A DNA stretch of 64,000 nt from Herbidospora solisilvae (GCF_009901565.1 NZ_WXEW01000004.1:310001-374000), one strand, 5' to 3'; numbered from the stretch's first letter, positions 1-8,010 are shown. Made by a program: numbers and translations. Notes: generated by a model not told the origin, from the letters alone.

Positions 1-33
1 AAAAGCCCCGGCCGTGGAGATGATCTCGGCCAT
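1..33 (-). CDS. Partial start of a gene coupled to btuF (probable cobalamin ABC permease, BtuC-like)
   Basis: The stop of the BtuF-like gene overlaps an ATG (TGATG arrangement) that opens a frame running off the left edge: eleven residues MAEIISTAGAF are visible. Nothing in these residues identifies a family. The tight translational coupling to a riboswitch-controlled B12-binding lipoprotein makes the transporter permease the natural candidate. That is inference from context only. Confidence 0.45.
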   Translation of the reverse strand, partial: MAEIISTAGAF

Positions 34-965
34 CAGCCCGCGGCCTTGGCCACCCCGGCGCCGATGGCCCTGGCCAGGTCGACCACGCGGGGGCCCCAGC
101 GGGAGGCGACGTCGTCGTCGAGCTCGACCACGTCGCCGTTCTCGACGGCCTTCAGGCCGCCCCAGCCGGGCCGCTCCGCGAGGGCCTTGGCGTTCTGCCC
201 GCAGCACTTCACGTCGGCCAGGAAGATCAGGTCGGGGTCGGCCTTGGCGACGAACTCGGCCGACAGCTTGGGGTAGCCGCCCGCCGCGTCGGGGGCCTCG
301 TCGGCGATGTTGACCAGGCCGAACACGGCGTAGACCTGGCCGATGAAGGTGGTGGAGGTCGCGGCGTAGGGGGTGACGTCGAGCTCGTGGTAGTAGGTCA
401 GCTCGGCCTTGGGGGCGGCGGCGGCCAGCGCGGCGAGCTCGCGCTTCATGCCGGCCACGACCTCGTCGGCCTTCACGCGGTTGCCGGTGGCGGTGCCGAG
501 CTTCTCGATCTCGGCGTACGCGTCGTCGATCTTGGTGGCGGCGGTCAGCACCAGCACCGGCACGCCCAGCTTGCCGAGCCCGGCGACCACGCCTTCGAGG
601 TCGTTGGAGACGACCACCAGGTCAGGGTTGCGCGCGGTGATGGCCTCGACGTTGGGCTTGAAGCCCGACAGGTCGGTCTTGGGGGCCTCGGCGGGGAAGT
701 TCGACTGGTCGTCGACCGCGGTGACCTGCGGCCCGGCGCCGATGGCGAACAGCGACTCGGTGGCCGTCGGCGACAACGACACGATCCGCTGCGGCCTGGC
801 GGCGATCGTCACCGCGCCGTTGGCGGCCTGGACCGTCACGGGGAAGGGGCCGCTCGGAGCGGCGGACGCGGCGGGGGCGGGGGTGGCGGTGTCACTGCTG
901 CCGCAGCCGGACAGCAGGGCGACACCCAGCAACACGCCCGCGAGGGCCGTGCGTAGGGGCCTCAC
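33..965 (-). CDS. btuF: BtuF-like cobalamin ABC transporter substrate-binding lipoprotein
   Basis: 310 residues. The N-terminus is a lipoprotein signal: MRPLR, a hydrophobic stretch, then the lipobox LLSGC with Cys21 as lipidation site, so the mature protein is tethered outside the membrane. The rest reads as a class III periplasmic-binding fold of the BtuF/FecB type: RPQRIVSLSPTATESLFAIG near residues 57-76, PNVEAITARNPDLVVVS near 104-120, and a C-terminal domain ending in DLARAIGAG. The upstream leader is a cobalamin riboswitch, which decides between B12 and siderophore as ligand in favour of cobalamin. It is coupled to a following gene that leaves the window. The riboswitch would shut expression off when B12 is plentiful. 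Confidence 0.87.
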   Translation of the reverse strand: MRPLRTALAGVLLGVALLSGCGSSDTATPAPAASAAPSGPFPVTVQAANGAVTIAARPQRIVSLSPTATESLFAIGAGPQVTAVDDQSNFPAEAPKTDLSGFKPNVEAITARNPDLVVVSNDLEGVVAGLGKLGVPVLVLTAATKIDDAYAEIEKLGTATGNRVKADEVVAGMKRELAALAAAAPKAELTYYHELDVTPYAATSTTFIGQVYAVFGLVNIADEAPDAAGGYPKLSAEFVAKADPDLIFLADVKCCGQNAKALAERPGWGGLKAVENGDVVELDDDVASRWGPRVVDLARAIGAGVAKAAG

Positions 966-1023
966 GAGTTTCCTCCGAAGGGAGTTGCCGGAAACGAGAG
1001 ACCCGGGGACGGATCACCCTTTC

Positions 1024-1150
1024 CACGAGGGGATGGCGTCGGCGACGCACAGGCGACCTGGCTCACCCCGGTCAGGCGGGGATTCACAGTTGCGGGAACA
1101 GCGCCGGGTTCACACCGGACTTCGCTGCGGCGTCACGCGTCCCATAGGTT
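1024..1150 (-). promoter_or_regulatory. Cobalamin (B12) riboswitch
   Basis: Read on the minus strand, the leader of the BtuF gene carries the conserved riboswitch core: GTCCGGTGTGAA (rc of 1110-1121), then GTTCCCGCAACTGTGA (rc of 1084-1099), and the B12 box GAGCCAGGTCGCCTGTG (rc of 1047-1063). Order and spacing match the known adenosylcobalamin-type class. It lies about 60-185 bases upstream of the btuF start, the usual place for control of translation or termination. Confidence 0.9.
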
Positions 1151-1193
1151 ACCAACAGCCTTTTCGCCGGGAACGTGAGGCTATGCTGACCGC

Positions 1194-2318
1194 ATGGTGC
1201 GGCGGACCGTCACGGCGACCGGGCGGCTTCTGCTGGGACTCCTCCTGGTCCCCCTGTGCCTGCTGGCCATCGCCGTCACCGTCTTCACCCTCGTCGTCTC
1301 CGCGACCTACCTCGGGCTGCTCCTGCTCCCCTACGCCATCCGGCTCAACCGGGGCGTCGCGTCGCTGGCCCGGCGGAACGCGGGGGCGTGGCTCGGCCGG
1401 CCGGTCACGGCGTCGTACCACCCGATCAGGGGCGGCGTGCTCACCCGGGTGCGCGTGGTCATGGGCGACCCGCAGACCTGGCGGGACCTCGCGTTCCTCG
1501 CCCAGCACGTGGTCACCGGCCCGTTCGGCGCGATCCCGGCGATCGCGTTCTGGGGCGCGCTCGGCTGGGCGCTGTCGCTCCCGCTCTGGTGGGACGCGCT
1601 CGGGCCCGGCCACCGCATCTACCTGCCGTGGGCGCTCGACTCGTGGGCGACGGTGGCGGTCACCGTCCCGTTGTTCATGGCGCTGGTCGCGGCCGTCGGG
1701 TTCCGGGTCGTGCCGCTGGTCGCCGAGGGGCTGGCGCAGCTGGCCCGGTCGCTGCTCGCGACGCCGCAGCACGTGCGGCTGGCCGAGCGGGTGGCCGAGG
1801 CGCTCGACGCGCACGGGTACGAGTTGCGCCGCATCGAACGCGACCTGCACGACGGCGCGCAGGCCCGGCTGGTCTCCATCGCCATGCGGCTCGGCATCGC
1901 CGAACGTGTCCTGGCCACCGACCCGGGCAAGGCCGCCGCCCTGATCACCGAGGCCCGGCTGAGCACCGAGGAGACCATGACCGAGCTGCGCGGGATCATC
2001 CGCGGCATGTACCCGCCGATCCTGGCCGACCGGGGGCTGCCGGGGGCGGTCGAGGCGGCGGCCTACTTCGTGATCGCCGAAGCGCTGACGAACGTCGCCC
2101 GGCACAGCTCCGCCGGCAAGGCGAGGGTGAGCGTCCGGCGTACCGAGAACAGGCTGACCGCCGAGGTCACCGACGACGGCCGGGGCGGCGCCGACGAGAA
2201 CGGCGGATCCGGGCTGGCCGGCATCCGCCGCCGGGTCAGCGCCTTCGACGGCGTGACCACACTGACCAGCCCGCCCGGCGGGCCGACGACGCTGCGGGTG
2301 GAGCTGCCGTGCGAGTGA
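1194..2318 (+). CDS. Sensor-domain histidine kinase (NarL/DesK type) with a shortened linker
   Basis: 374 residues. Residues 1-190 form a membrane sensor module (putative sensor domain family PF13796) with hydrophobic segments near 10-45, 105-130 and 150-172. The HisKA_3 phosphoacceptor motif is IERDLHDGAQ with His219. The ATPase domain shows an N box (EALTNVARHS, 296-305) and a G box (DDGRG...GSGLAGIRRR). Oddity: YPPILADRGL (273-282) is followed almost at once by AVEAAAYF (285-292). In relatives about 30 residues lie between these, so the linker and the beginning of the ATP-binding domain appear deleted in frame. The partner response regulator overlaps its 3' end. The ATG follows a TATGCT hexamer by 7 bases, so the mRNA may be leaderless. 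Confidence 0.86.
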   Translation: MVRRTVTATGRLLLGLLLVPLCLLAIAVTVFTLVVSATYLGLLLLPYAIRLNRGVASLARRNAGAWLGRPVTASYHPIRGGVLTRVRVVMGDPQTWRDLAFLAQHVVTGPFGAIPAIAFWGALGWALSLPLWWDALGPGHRIYLPWALDSWATVAVTVPLFMALVAAVGFRVVPLVAEGLAQLARSLLATPQHVRLAERVAEALDAHGYELRRIERDLHDGAQARLVSIAMRLGIAERVLATDPGKAAALITEARLSTEETMTELRGIIRGMYPPILADRGLPGAVEAAAYFVIAEALTNVARHSSAGKARVSVRRTENRLTAEVTDDGRGGADENGGSGLAGIRRRVSAFDGVTTLTSPPGGPTTLRVELPCE

Positions 2319-2953
2319 TCATCGTGGAGGACAGCGTGCTGCTGGCCGAGGGCCTCACGCTGCTGCTCAACACCGAGGGCCACGAGGTCGTCGCCACCGT
2401 GGGCACCGCCGCGGAGTTCCACACGGCCGTCGACGAGCACCGCCCCGACATCGCCGTGGTCGACATCCGGCTGCCCCCGACCTTCCGCGACGAGGGGGTG
2501 CGCGCCGCCGTGGAGGTCCGCCGCGTCCACCCCGGCCAGCCGATCCTCGTGTTGTCCCAGTACGTCGAGCAGACCTACGCGACGGAGCTGCTGGCCGGGG
2601 GCGGCGGCGGCATCGGCTATCTGCTGAAGGACCGCGTGGCCCGGGTGTCGGAGTTCGTCGACGCGCTGGAGCGGGTGGCCAAGGGCGGCACCGCCATGGA
2701 CCCCGAGGTCATCGCCCAGCTCCTGGTCCGCCGGCACGCCCACCCGATCGACTCGCTCACCCCGCGCGAGCGCGAGGTCCTGTCGCTGATGGCCGAGGGC
2801 CACTCCAACACCGACATCGCAGCCTCGCTCGTGGTCACCGAACGGGCCGTGCACAAGCACGTGGGCAACATCTTCGCCAAACTCGGCCTGCCGCCGAGCG
2901 ACAGCGGCCACCGCCGCGTGCTGGCGGTCCTGGCCTATCTGAGCGGGGTGTAG
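2309..2953 (+). CDS. LuxR/NarL-family response regulator
   Basis: 214 residues from the GTG at 2309, which overlaps the kinase gene by 10 bases, the normal arrangement for co-translated two-component pairs. Receiver domain: acidic pocket E7-D8, phosphoacceptor Asp52 in VVDIRLP, and the conserved Lys107 in GYLLKDR. C-terminal HTH_LuxR begins LTPREREVLSLMAEG and continues through the recognition helix TERAVHKHVGNIFAKL. It is expected to be phosphorylated by the adjacent kinase and to act on DNA; targets cannot be read from the sequence. A GTG two codons later is an alternative start. Confidence 0.92.
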   Translation: MRVIIVEDSVLLAEGLTLLLNTEGHEVVATVGTAAEFHTAVDEHRPDIAVVDIRLPPTFRDEGVRAAVEVRRVHPGQPILVLSQYVEQTYATELLAGGGGGIGYLLKDRVARVSEFVDALERVAKGGTAMDPEVIAQLLVRRHAHPIDSLTPREREVLSLMAEGHSNTDIAASLVVTERAVHKHVGNIFAKLGLPPSDSGHRRVLAVLAYLSGV

Positions 2954-2991
2954 CCAGCACTACCATCCGCGGTGGCGGAGACCCGTCGATC

Positions 2992-3017
2992 AAGTCGGGT
3001 GCCCGCGGGACCGACTT
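2992..3017 (+). terminator. Hairpin after the two-component operon
   Basis: AAGTCGG and CCGACTT form a perfect 7-bp stem around a 12-base loop that itself contains the self-complementary CCCGCGGG. It sits 38 bases after the response-regulator stop and before the acyltransferase. There is no T run, as is common for actinobacterial terminators. Confidence 0.5.
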
Positions 3018-3074
3018 CGACGGCCGTTCTCGGGAGGCTCAAGGGGAACCGATTCCCCCCGAAGGCGGCCCCCC

Positions 3075-4322
3075 ATGTCGATGACCCACCCCCATCCCGT
3101 CCATCCCGTGGCCTCGCCGCGCGACCCGTTCGTCGACGTCCTGCGGGTGCTGGGCATGGTGCTCGTCGTGGTGCAGCACTGGACGATGCCGGTGCTGCTC
3201 GACCGCGGGGGCGACCTGGCCACCGGCAACGCGCTGGCGTCGGTGCCGCTGGTCACGTGGGTCAGCCAGGTCATGCCGCTGGTGTTCTTCGCCGGGGGCG
3301 CGGCCAACTACCTGAGCTGGACCGCCAAGCCCCAGAGCGCGGAGAAGTGGATCGGCAGGCGGGTGGTGCGGCTGGGCTGGCCGGTGCTGCCGCTGATCGC
3401 CGTGTGGTTGCCGCTGCCCTATCTCCTGGGCGCGCTGGGCGTGCCCGCGCAGCCGCTGGAGGTGGCCTCGCGGCTGGTCGGCCAGCTGCTCTGGTTCCTC
3501 GCCGTCTACCTGCTCGCCGTCGTGACCACGCCGCTGCTGGCGCGGGTGCGGGCCGGGGTGCTGGTCCCGGCGTTCGCCGCCGGGGCGCTCGCCGTCGACG
3601 TCGTGCGGTTCTCCGGGTTCGAGGCCGCCGGATATCTGAACGTCGTGTTCGTCTGGCTCGCCGTCCACCAGATCGGGTTCCTGTACGCCCAGGGCAGGCT
3701 CGCCCACCTGACCGGCCGCCGGGCCCTGTGGCCGGCCGTCGCCGGGTTCGGGATGACGGCGGCCATGGTGCTCGCCGGCCCCTACCCGGCCAGCATGATC
3801 GGGATGCCGGGCATGCCGTCGAACATGGCCCCGCCGAGCGCCGTGATGCTCGTGGTCTTCGCCGGTCAGCTCGGCCTGGCGTTGTGGGCGCGCGAGCGGC
3901 TGAACCGGGCGCTGCCCGCGCCGGTGCTGGCCTGGCTGGCGCCCCGCATGATGACCTTCTACCTCTGGCACATGACCGCCCTCATCACCGTCGGCGGCGT
4001 CGCCTTCGTCGGGTTCGGCGTGGCGACCCCTGAGCCGTGGTCGCCGGCGTGGTGGCTGCTGCTGCCGATCTGGCTCGGCTGGTTGTCGCTGGTGCTGGCC
4101 GTGCTGACCGCGCTGCTGGCCCGGTTCGAGGCGGCGCCCCCGGCGAGCCCGACCCGCGCGAGGACCGTCGCGGCGGTGGGGCTGTCGGCGGCCGGGCTGC
4201 TCACCCTGACCGTCACCGGGTTCACGCCGGGCACGTTCGTCCCGGCCGCCGGCAGCGCCGCGCTCGCGCTGGGCCTGGCCCTGCTGCTCAGGCGGAGAGC
4301 TGCCGCTCCGCTTCCGCGATGA
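3075..4322 (+). CDS. Acyltransferase family 3 integral membrane protein
   Basis: 415 residues with about ten hydrophobic helices. The N-terminus DVLRVLGMVLVVVQHWTMP has the arginine and histidine expected in the first helices of Acyltransf_3 (PF01757), a family that moves acyl groups, often O-acetyl, onto sugars or peptides at the membrane. The end is a further set of hydrophobic segments and the basic tail LLLRRRAAAPLPR. The acceptor cannot be told from the sequence. The last 35 bases overlap the convergent oxidoreductase gene. Start: ATG at 3075; a second ATG two codons on is equally possible. Confidence 0.82.
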   Translation: MSMTHPHPVHPVASPRDPFVDVLRVLGMVLVVVQHWTMPVLLDRGGDLATGNALASVPLVTWVSQVMPLVFFAGGAANYLSWTAKPQSAEKWIGRRVVRLGWPVLPLIAVWLPLPYLLGALGVPAQPLEVASRLVGQLLWFLAVYLLAVVTTPLLARVRAGVLVPAFAAGALAVDVVRFSGFEAAGYLNVVFVWLAVHQIGFLYAQGRLAHLTGRRALWPAVAGFGMTAAMVLAGPYPASMIGMPGMPSNMAPPSAVMLVVFAGQLGLALWARERLNRALPAPVLAWLAPRMMTFYLWHMTALITVGGVAFVGFGVATPEPWSPAWWLLLPIWLGWLSLVLAVLTALLARFEAAPPASPTRARTVAAVGLSAAGLLTLTVTGFTPGTFVPAAGSAALALGLALLLRRRAAAPLPR

Positions 4323-5160
4323 TCCGCTGGAGGCGCAGCCCGTGGGCGGCGTCGAGCGGGTGGCCGCCGCCGTTCCTGACCGTCTGGGCGAACTGCGCGA
4401 CCATCCGCTCGAAGGCGTCGTCGCCCAGCATGGCCCCGAACAGCGTGGCCGATCCCTTCCGGCCGAACACCTCGACGCGGGCGTCGGGCAGGTCGCCGGT
4501 GGCGGCCATGGTCAGCGACGCCTCGCTGACCGCGCCCGTCTCGTGCTCCAGCAGCAGCCCGACCCAGCCGAGCGTGTCACCGTGGGCGCGCACCGAGGCG
4601 ATCGGGCCGAGCGCGGCGTCGAGCAGGTCGAGCATGTGCGGGCCGACGTCGAGGATCGCGCCGCGCTCCAGCCGCCACGGCGTCGCGAACGGGCCGCCGT
4701 GCAGCGCGCCGCCGATGTTGGCGGCGTATCCGCCGAACGGCTCGATCCCGGCGGCCTTCTCCAAGAAGGCGGTGGTCGCGGTGGCGTACCGGAAGGAGAA
4801 CACCATCTGCGTCGCCACGCCGGTCTCGGCGACGGCGTCGGCGAGCCGCCGGGCGCCGTCGAGGCTGTCGGCCAGGGGCTTCTCCAGCAGCAGGGCCTTG
4901 CCGGCCTGCGCGGCCAGCACCCCGAGTTCGGCCTGCACGCCCGGCGGCACGCAGAACGCCACCGCGTCGCAGTGGTCGAAGAGCTCGTCGAGCAGCTCGA
5001 ACGCGCGGGTGCCGTGCCTGGCGGCGAGCTCGCGCGCGGCCTCGGGACGGCGGGCCCAGATCCCGGCCAGCCGGGTGTCCGGCCCGGCGGCGAGCTTGGG
5101 CGCGTGGATCATGCCGGCCCACGGCCCGGCTCCGATCAACCCCACAGATACCGGTTCCAT
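4288..5160 (-). CDS. Gfo/Idh/MocA-family oxidoreductase
   Basis: 290 residues from the ATG at 5160 (MEPVSVGLIGAGPWAG). A Rossmann nucleotide site, VGLIGAGPWAGMIH, opens the protein. The family signature EKPLADSLDGARRL follows near residue 98, with its catalytic lysine in E-K-P. The C-terminal substrate domain includes GAILDVGPHMLDLLDAALG, matching the conserved histidine region near 182-191. NAD(P)-dependent oxidation or reduction of a sugar-like or inositol-like substrate is the family role; the substrate is unknown. In-frame codons extend upstream, but the Rossmann motif position fixes this start. It overlaps the acyltransferase gene tail to tail and is divergent from the phosphatase. Confidence 0.87.
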   Translation of the reverse strand: MEPVSVGLIGAGPWAGMIHAPKLAAGPDTRLAGIWARRPEAARELAARHGTRAFELLDELFDHCDAVAFCVPPGVQAELGVLAAQAGKALLLEKPLADSLDGARRLADAVAETGVATQMVFSFRYATATTAFLEKAAGIEPFGGYAANIGGALHGGPFATPWRLERGAILDVGPHMLDLLDAALGPIASVRAHGDTLGWVGLLLEHETGAVSEASLTMAATGDLPDARVEVFGRKGSATLFGAMLGDDAFERMVAQFAQTVRNGGGHPLDAAHGLRLQRIIAEAERQLSA

Positions 5161-5224
5161 CCGCCAACTCCCCTTTGTCGCGACACGTCCGCGATCAGAG
5201 ACTATCGACCGGGCACCGGCCATC

Positions 5225-5824
5225 ATGGGTTCGGTGAACATCATCCTGCTGCGCCACGGCGAGACCGAATGGAGCAGAGTCGGCCGCCACACCGGACGGA
5301 CCGACATCCCGCTGACCCCCCGCGGCGAGGCGCAGGCCCGTGCCCTGAACACCCTGGTCGGCGACAAGGACTTCGAGCTGGTGCTGGTCAGCCCGGCCCA
5401 GCGGGCGACCAGGACCGTCGAGCTGGCCGGGCTCGCCGACTGGGAGACCGACCCCGACCTGTGGGAGTGGGACTACGGCGGCTACGAGGGCGTCACCACG
5501 GCCACCATCCGGCAGTCGATCCCGGGCTGGTACATCTGGCGCGACGGCGTCATCCCGGGCGACTCGGCCCATCCGGGTGAGAGCGTCGACCACGTCGGCG
5601 AGCGCGCCGACCGGGTGATCACCCGGGCCGTCGACGCGCTCACCGGTGAGGACAGCTCGGTGCTGCTCGTGGCGCACGGCCACTACCTGCGGGTGCTGGC
5701 GGCCCGCTGGCTCGGCCTGCCCGCCTCCGAGGGGAGGCTGCTCCGGCTCGACACGGGCACCTACAGCTCACTGGGGTACGAGCACGGTGAACGGGTCGTC
5801 CTGAGCTGGAACTCGCCGATCTAG
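5225..5824 (+). CDS. Histidine phosphatase family protein
   Basis: 199 residues. The catalytic RHGETEW motif lies at residues 10-16 with His11 as nucleophile. SPAQRATRT carries the second arginine, and AHGHYLRVLAARW supplies the second active-site histidine. This is the phosphoglycerate-mutase-like (branch 1) fold; such small actinobacterial members are general phosphatases of sugar phosphates or nucleotides. The ATG at 5225 is 65 bases from the divergent oxidoreductase, so a shared promoter region is likely. The TAG stop is palindromic (CTAG) and shared with the convergent gene that follows. Confidence 0.88.
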   Translation: MGSVNIILLRHGETEWSRVGRHTGRTDIPLTPRGEAQARALNTLVGDKDFELVLVSPAQRATRTVELAGLADWETDPDLWEWDYGGYEGVTTATIRQSIPGWYIWRDGVIPGDSAHPGESVDHVGERADRVITRAVDALTGEDSSVLLVAHGHYLRVLAARWLGLPASEGRLLRLDTGTYSSLGYEHGERVVLSWNSPI

Positions 5825-6102
5825 GAGTTGACGGGCGCGGGCTGCGGTCCGCGCCCGGTGAGCCATTCGAGGACCTTGCGGTGTCCCCGGCGGGCGTCTT
5901 CGAAGTGCCCCCAGCGCCAGTAGCGGGGCTGGTCGCGGACCCCGGTGACCCATGTCCGGTACGCCACCGGCCGCGGCTTGCCGTCATGGGGATCGGCCGC
6001 CGAGGCGACACCGTAGGTCCTGATCACGACCCGGCCGCCGGGTGCGAAGAGCACGTCGTCGGCGACGGGATACAAGGTCATCTGGTCCAGCATGGGATCC
6101 AT
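5821..6102 (-). CDS. Hypothetical protein, 93 residues
   Basis: A small soluble protein with no recognised motif. It is rich in Arg, Tyr and Trp (TWVTGVRDQPRYWRWGHF), with basic HRKVLEW before a proline-rich tail. The codon bias at third positions matches neighbours and the frame exactly fills the gap between the phosphatase and the DUF397 gene, sharing a CTAG stop with the former. No signal peptide or membrane helix. Function unknown. Confidence 0.55.
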   Translation of the reverse strand: MDPMLDQMTLYPVADDVLFAPGGRVVIRTYGVASAADPHDGKPRPVAYRTWVTGVRDQPRYWRWGHFEDARRGHRKVLEWLTGRGPQPAPVNS

Positions 6103-6182
6103 GCTGCCGGACCCGTGTTACACACCTGGCCCAAAGCCGTTAAGTGCGTGAACCTCGTGTTAAAAGTCGTGGTGAAACCGCG

Positions 6183-6416
6183 TCACGCGACCAGGCCGTC
6201 GAACTCCCCGTCCTTGACGCCCAGCACCAGTGCGCGGATCTCGTCCCGCGTGTAGATGAGCGCCGGCCCCTCGGGGAACCGGGAGTTGCGGACGGCGACC
6301 CCGCCGTCGGGCAGCTCCGCGAGTTCCACGCAGTTGCCCGTGGAGTTGCTGTGCAGGCTCTTCCGCCACTGAACGCCGGAGAGGGCGGTGGCGGGCATCC
6401 CGTTATAAGTCTGCAT
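6183..6416 (-). CDS. DUF397 domain protein
   Basis: 77 residues. The family pattern is complete: W-R-K-S near the N-terminus, NSTGNCVELAELPDGGVAVRNSR in the middle, then FTRDE-like YTRDEIRALVLGVKDGEFDGL. The start at 6416 is chosen because AGAGAGAAAG lies just upstream; it overlaps the XRE gene by 14 bases. ATGs at 6440 and 6398 are alternatives. DUF397 proteins are the small partners of XRE/DUF5753 regulators in actinomycetes (the whiJ-type arrangement), and are thought to antagonise or assist that regulator. Confidence 0.88.
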   Translation of the reverse strand: MQTYNGMPATALSGVQWRKSLHSNSTGNCVELAELPDGGVAVRNSRFPEGPALIYTRDEIRALVLGVKDGEFDGLVA

Positions 6417-7284
6417 ACACTTTCTCTCTGAGAAGATCATCGAGCAGGTCCCTGGTCCCGCCCGGCGTGGTGCTCTCCACGCAGAGCTGTTCCATGGCCG
6501 TGAGGTACGGATCGATGTCCTCGCGTTTGTCGAGGTACAGAGCGCCCCAGAGTTGCTCGACGTAGACCACGTCCGAAAGGTCGGACTCCGGAAACCGCAG
6601 GATGGTGAAGGCCCCGCCCTCGGCGGCGTGCATGCCGAAGCGGAACGGCATCACCTGCAGGGTGATGTTGGGCAGCCGGGCCACGTCGAGCAGATGCTCG
6701 ATCTGCTCGCGCATGATCTTGGGCCCCCCGATGGGCCGGCGAAGCGCCGCCTCGTCGATGACCGCCCACAGGCGCGGGCCGCCCGCATGGGCCAGCCGCT
6801 CCTGTCGCTGCATCCGCACATGCACGCGGCGTTCGATCTCGTCATCGGCGGCGTCGGGGAACCCGAGCCGGATGACCGCGCGGGCGTACGCCGACGTCTG
6901 GAGCAGGCCGGGCACGAACTGCACCTCGTAGGTGCGGATCACGCTGGCCGCCTCTTCCAGTCCGATGAAGGTGACGAACCAGTTCGGCAGCACCTCGCCG
7001 AACTTGTGCCACCAACCGGGCGTGTTGGCCTCCCGGACCATCTCCAGGAGTTGCCGTCGCTCCGCGTCGTCGACGACGCCGTACAGGGTGAGCAGGTCTT
7101 CGACGTCTCGTGTCTTGAATCCGACCCGGCCGAGTTCCATCCGGCTGATCTTGGATTCGGAGGCCCGGATGTGGAATCCGGCCTCTTCGCGGGTGAGGTC
7201 CCGCTCCTCGCGCAGCCTCCGGAGACTGGCGCCGAGCATGATGCGCCGGACGGTGGAGCCGGAACCTGGCGGGTCGATGGACAC
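6403..7284 (-). CDS. XRE-family regulator with DUF5753 (WhiJ-like)
   Basis: 293 residues. Residues 15-70 are a helix-turn-helix of the XRE/lambda repressor type: LRRLREERDLTREEAGFHIRAS then SKISRMELGR. The remainder is DUF5753, with the typical YEVQFVPGLLQTSAYARAVI and a C-terminal block GGAFTILRFPESDLSDVVYVEQL. It overlaps the DUF397 gene downstream and is divergent from an anti-sigma-type ATPase gene. In Streptomyces such trios influence development; here the role is inferred from the same gene order. A GACTG-N5-CAGTC inverted repeat in the divergent promoter is a plausible binding site. Confidence 0.92.
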   Translation of the reverse strand: MSIDPPGSGSTVRRIMLGASLRRLREERDLTREEAGFHIRASESKISRMELGRVGFKTRDVEDLLTLYGVVDDAERRQLLEMVREANTPGWWHKFGEVLPNWFVTFIGLEEAASVIRTYEVQFVPGLLQTSAYARAVIRLGFPDAADDEIERRVHVRMQRQERLAHAGGPRLWAVIDEAALRRPIGGPKIMREQIEHLLDVARLPNITLQVMPFRFGMHAAEGGAFTILRFPESDLSDVVYVEQLWGALYLDKREDIDPYLTAMEQLCVESTTPGGTRDLLDDLLREKVYADL

Positions 7285-7305
7285 GAGTCATTCCTCCGGT
7301 ATGTG

Positions 7306-7320
7306 GACTGAACTACAGTC
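7306..7320. promoter_or_regulatory. Inverted repeat in the XRE/ATPase divergent promoter
   Basis: GACTG-AACTA-CAGTC, a perfect 5-bp inverted repeat with a 5-base spacer, lies 22 bases upstream of the XRE gene start. It is well placed for autoregulation and for control of the divergent ATPase gene. Binding by the XRE protein is inferred. Confidence 0.45.
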
Positions 7321-7408
7321 TGTCAAAGATCGCCCCTTTCGTCCCAGGGTCGTTTTGGGTAACGGTAGCGCCTGCAACGACCATCTGCACGTGCATCCGC
7401 TGTTGCAC

Positions 7409-7927
7409 ATGCACGAGACCGTGCCCCATCATGATCTCGTGCACTCGGTCCTCGAATGGTCGGCACTCGATTGGTGGCCCCCGGTCGGCTGGTGGCCCGA
7501 ACCCGCGCGCGACCTTCCGCCTGCCGTCTCCCCCACGCAGGCCGCCACATTCGTCCTGCCGCCCAAAGCCGATTCGGTCCACAGCGCCCGCAGCTTCGCG
7601 ACCGGCACGCTGACCGGCTGGGAACTCGGCGAGATGTGCGACGGCATGGAACTGGTCGTCTCCGAACTGGCCACCAACGCCCTGCGCCACGGCCTGGAGA
7701 TCGGCGGCCGCCACCGGCGTGAGGTGATCAGGCTGGCCCTGATCAGGCGCGGCGGCTTCGTCACCTGCGCGCTCACCGACCCCGGCTCGGCCACCCCGGT
7801 CATGCGCGAGGCCAACCCCTTCGAGCCCGGCGGGCTCGGGCTCCACATCGTCGAGTCGATCAGCGTGCGCTGGGGCTGGTCGCCCCTCGCCCCGCACGGC
7901 AAGGCCGTCTGGGCCGTCCTGAACTAG
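7409..7927 (+). CDS. ATP-binding protein, anti-sigma-factor (RsbW-like) kinase fold
   Basis: 172 residues from the ATG at 7409; an upstream in-frame ATG at 7301 would give 208. After a Trp/Pro-rich N-terminus (WSALDWWPPVGWWPEPAR) comes a HATPase_c_2 domain: N box VVSELATNALRHG, then LTDPGSATPV and the G-box-like GGLGLHIVESIS. Such stand-alone GHKL ATPases in actinomycetes act as anti-sigma kinases or as AbaA-like partners of XRE-DUF397 pairs. Its divergent placement next to such a pair supports that. No clear ribosome site precedes either start. A strong hairpin follows the stop. Confidence 0.85.
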   Translation: MHETVPHHDLVHSVLEWSALDWWPPVGWWPEPARDLPPAVSPTQAATFVLPPKADSVHSARSFATGTLTGWELGEMCDGMELVVSELATNALRHGLEIGGRHRREVIRLALIRRGGFVTCALTDPGSATPVMREANPFEPGGLGLHIVESISVRWGWSPLAPHGKAVWAVLN

Positions 7928-7947
7928 CTCCCCGCCCGATCTCTCGC

Positions 7948-8001
7948 CGGCCGAGGGGTGCTCCCGTGTAGCCCGGACTACGCGGGGGCACCCCTCGGCC
8001 G
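7948..8001 (+). terminator. Long stem-loop, probable transcription terminator
   Basis: Two 24-base arms (7948-7971 and 7978-8001) pair along their whole length with only two G-U-type positions, closing a 6-base loop CCCGGA. It begins 21 bases after the ATPase stop. The stem is unusually long for a terminator and has no T run. Confidence 0.75.
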
Positions 8002-8010
8002 ACGGGTCAC

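Noticed and set aside
409-1944. A 511-codon plus-strand frame spanning btuF and the kinase start
   Set aside because: It crosses a riboswitch and the start of a clear kinase gene and has no family features.
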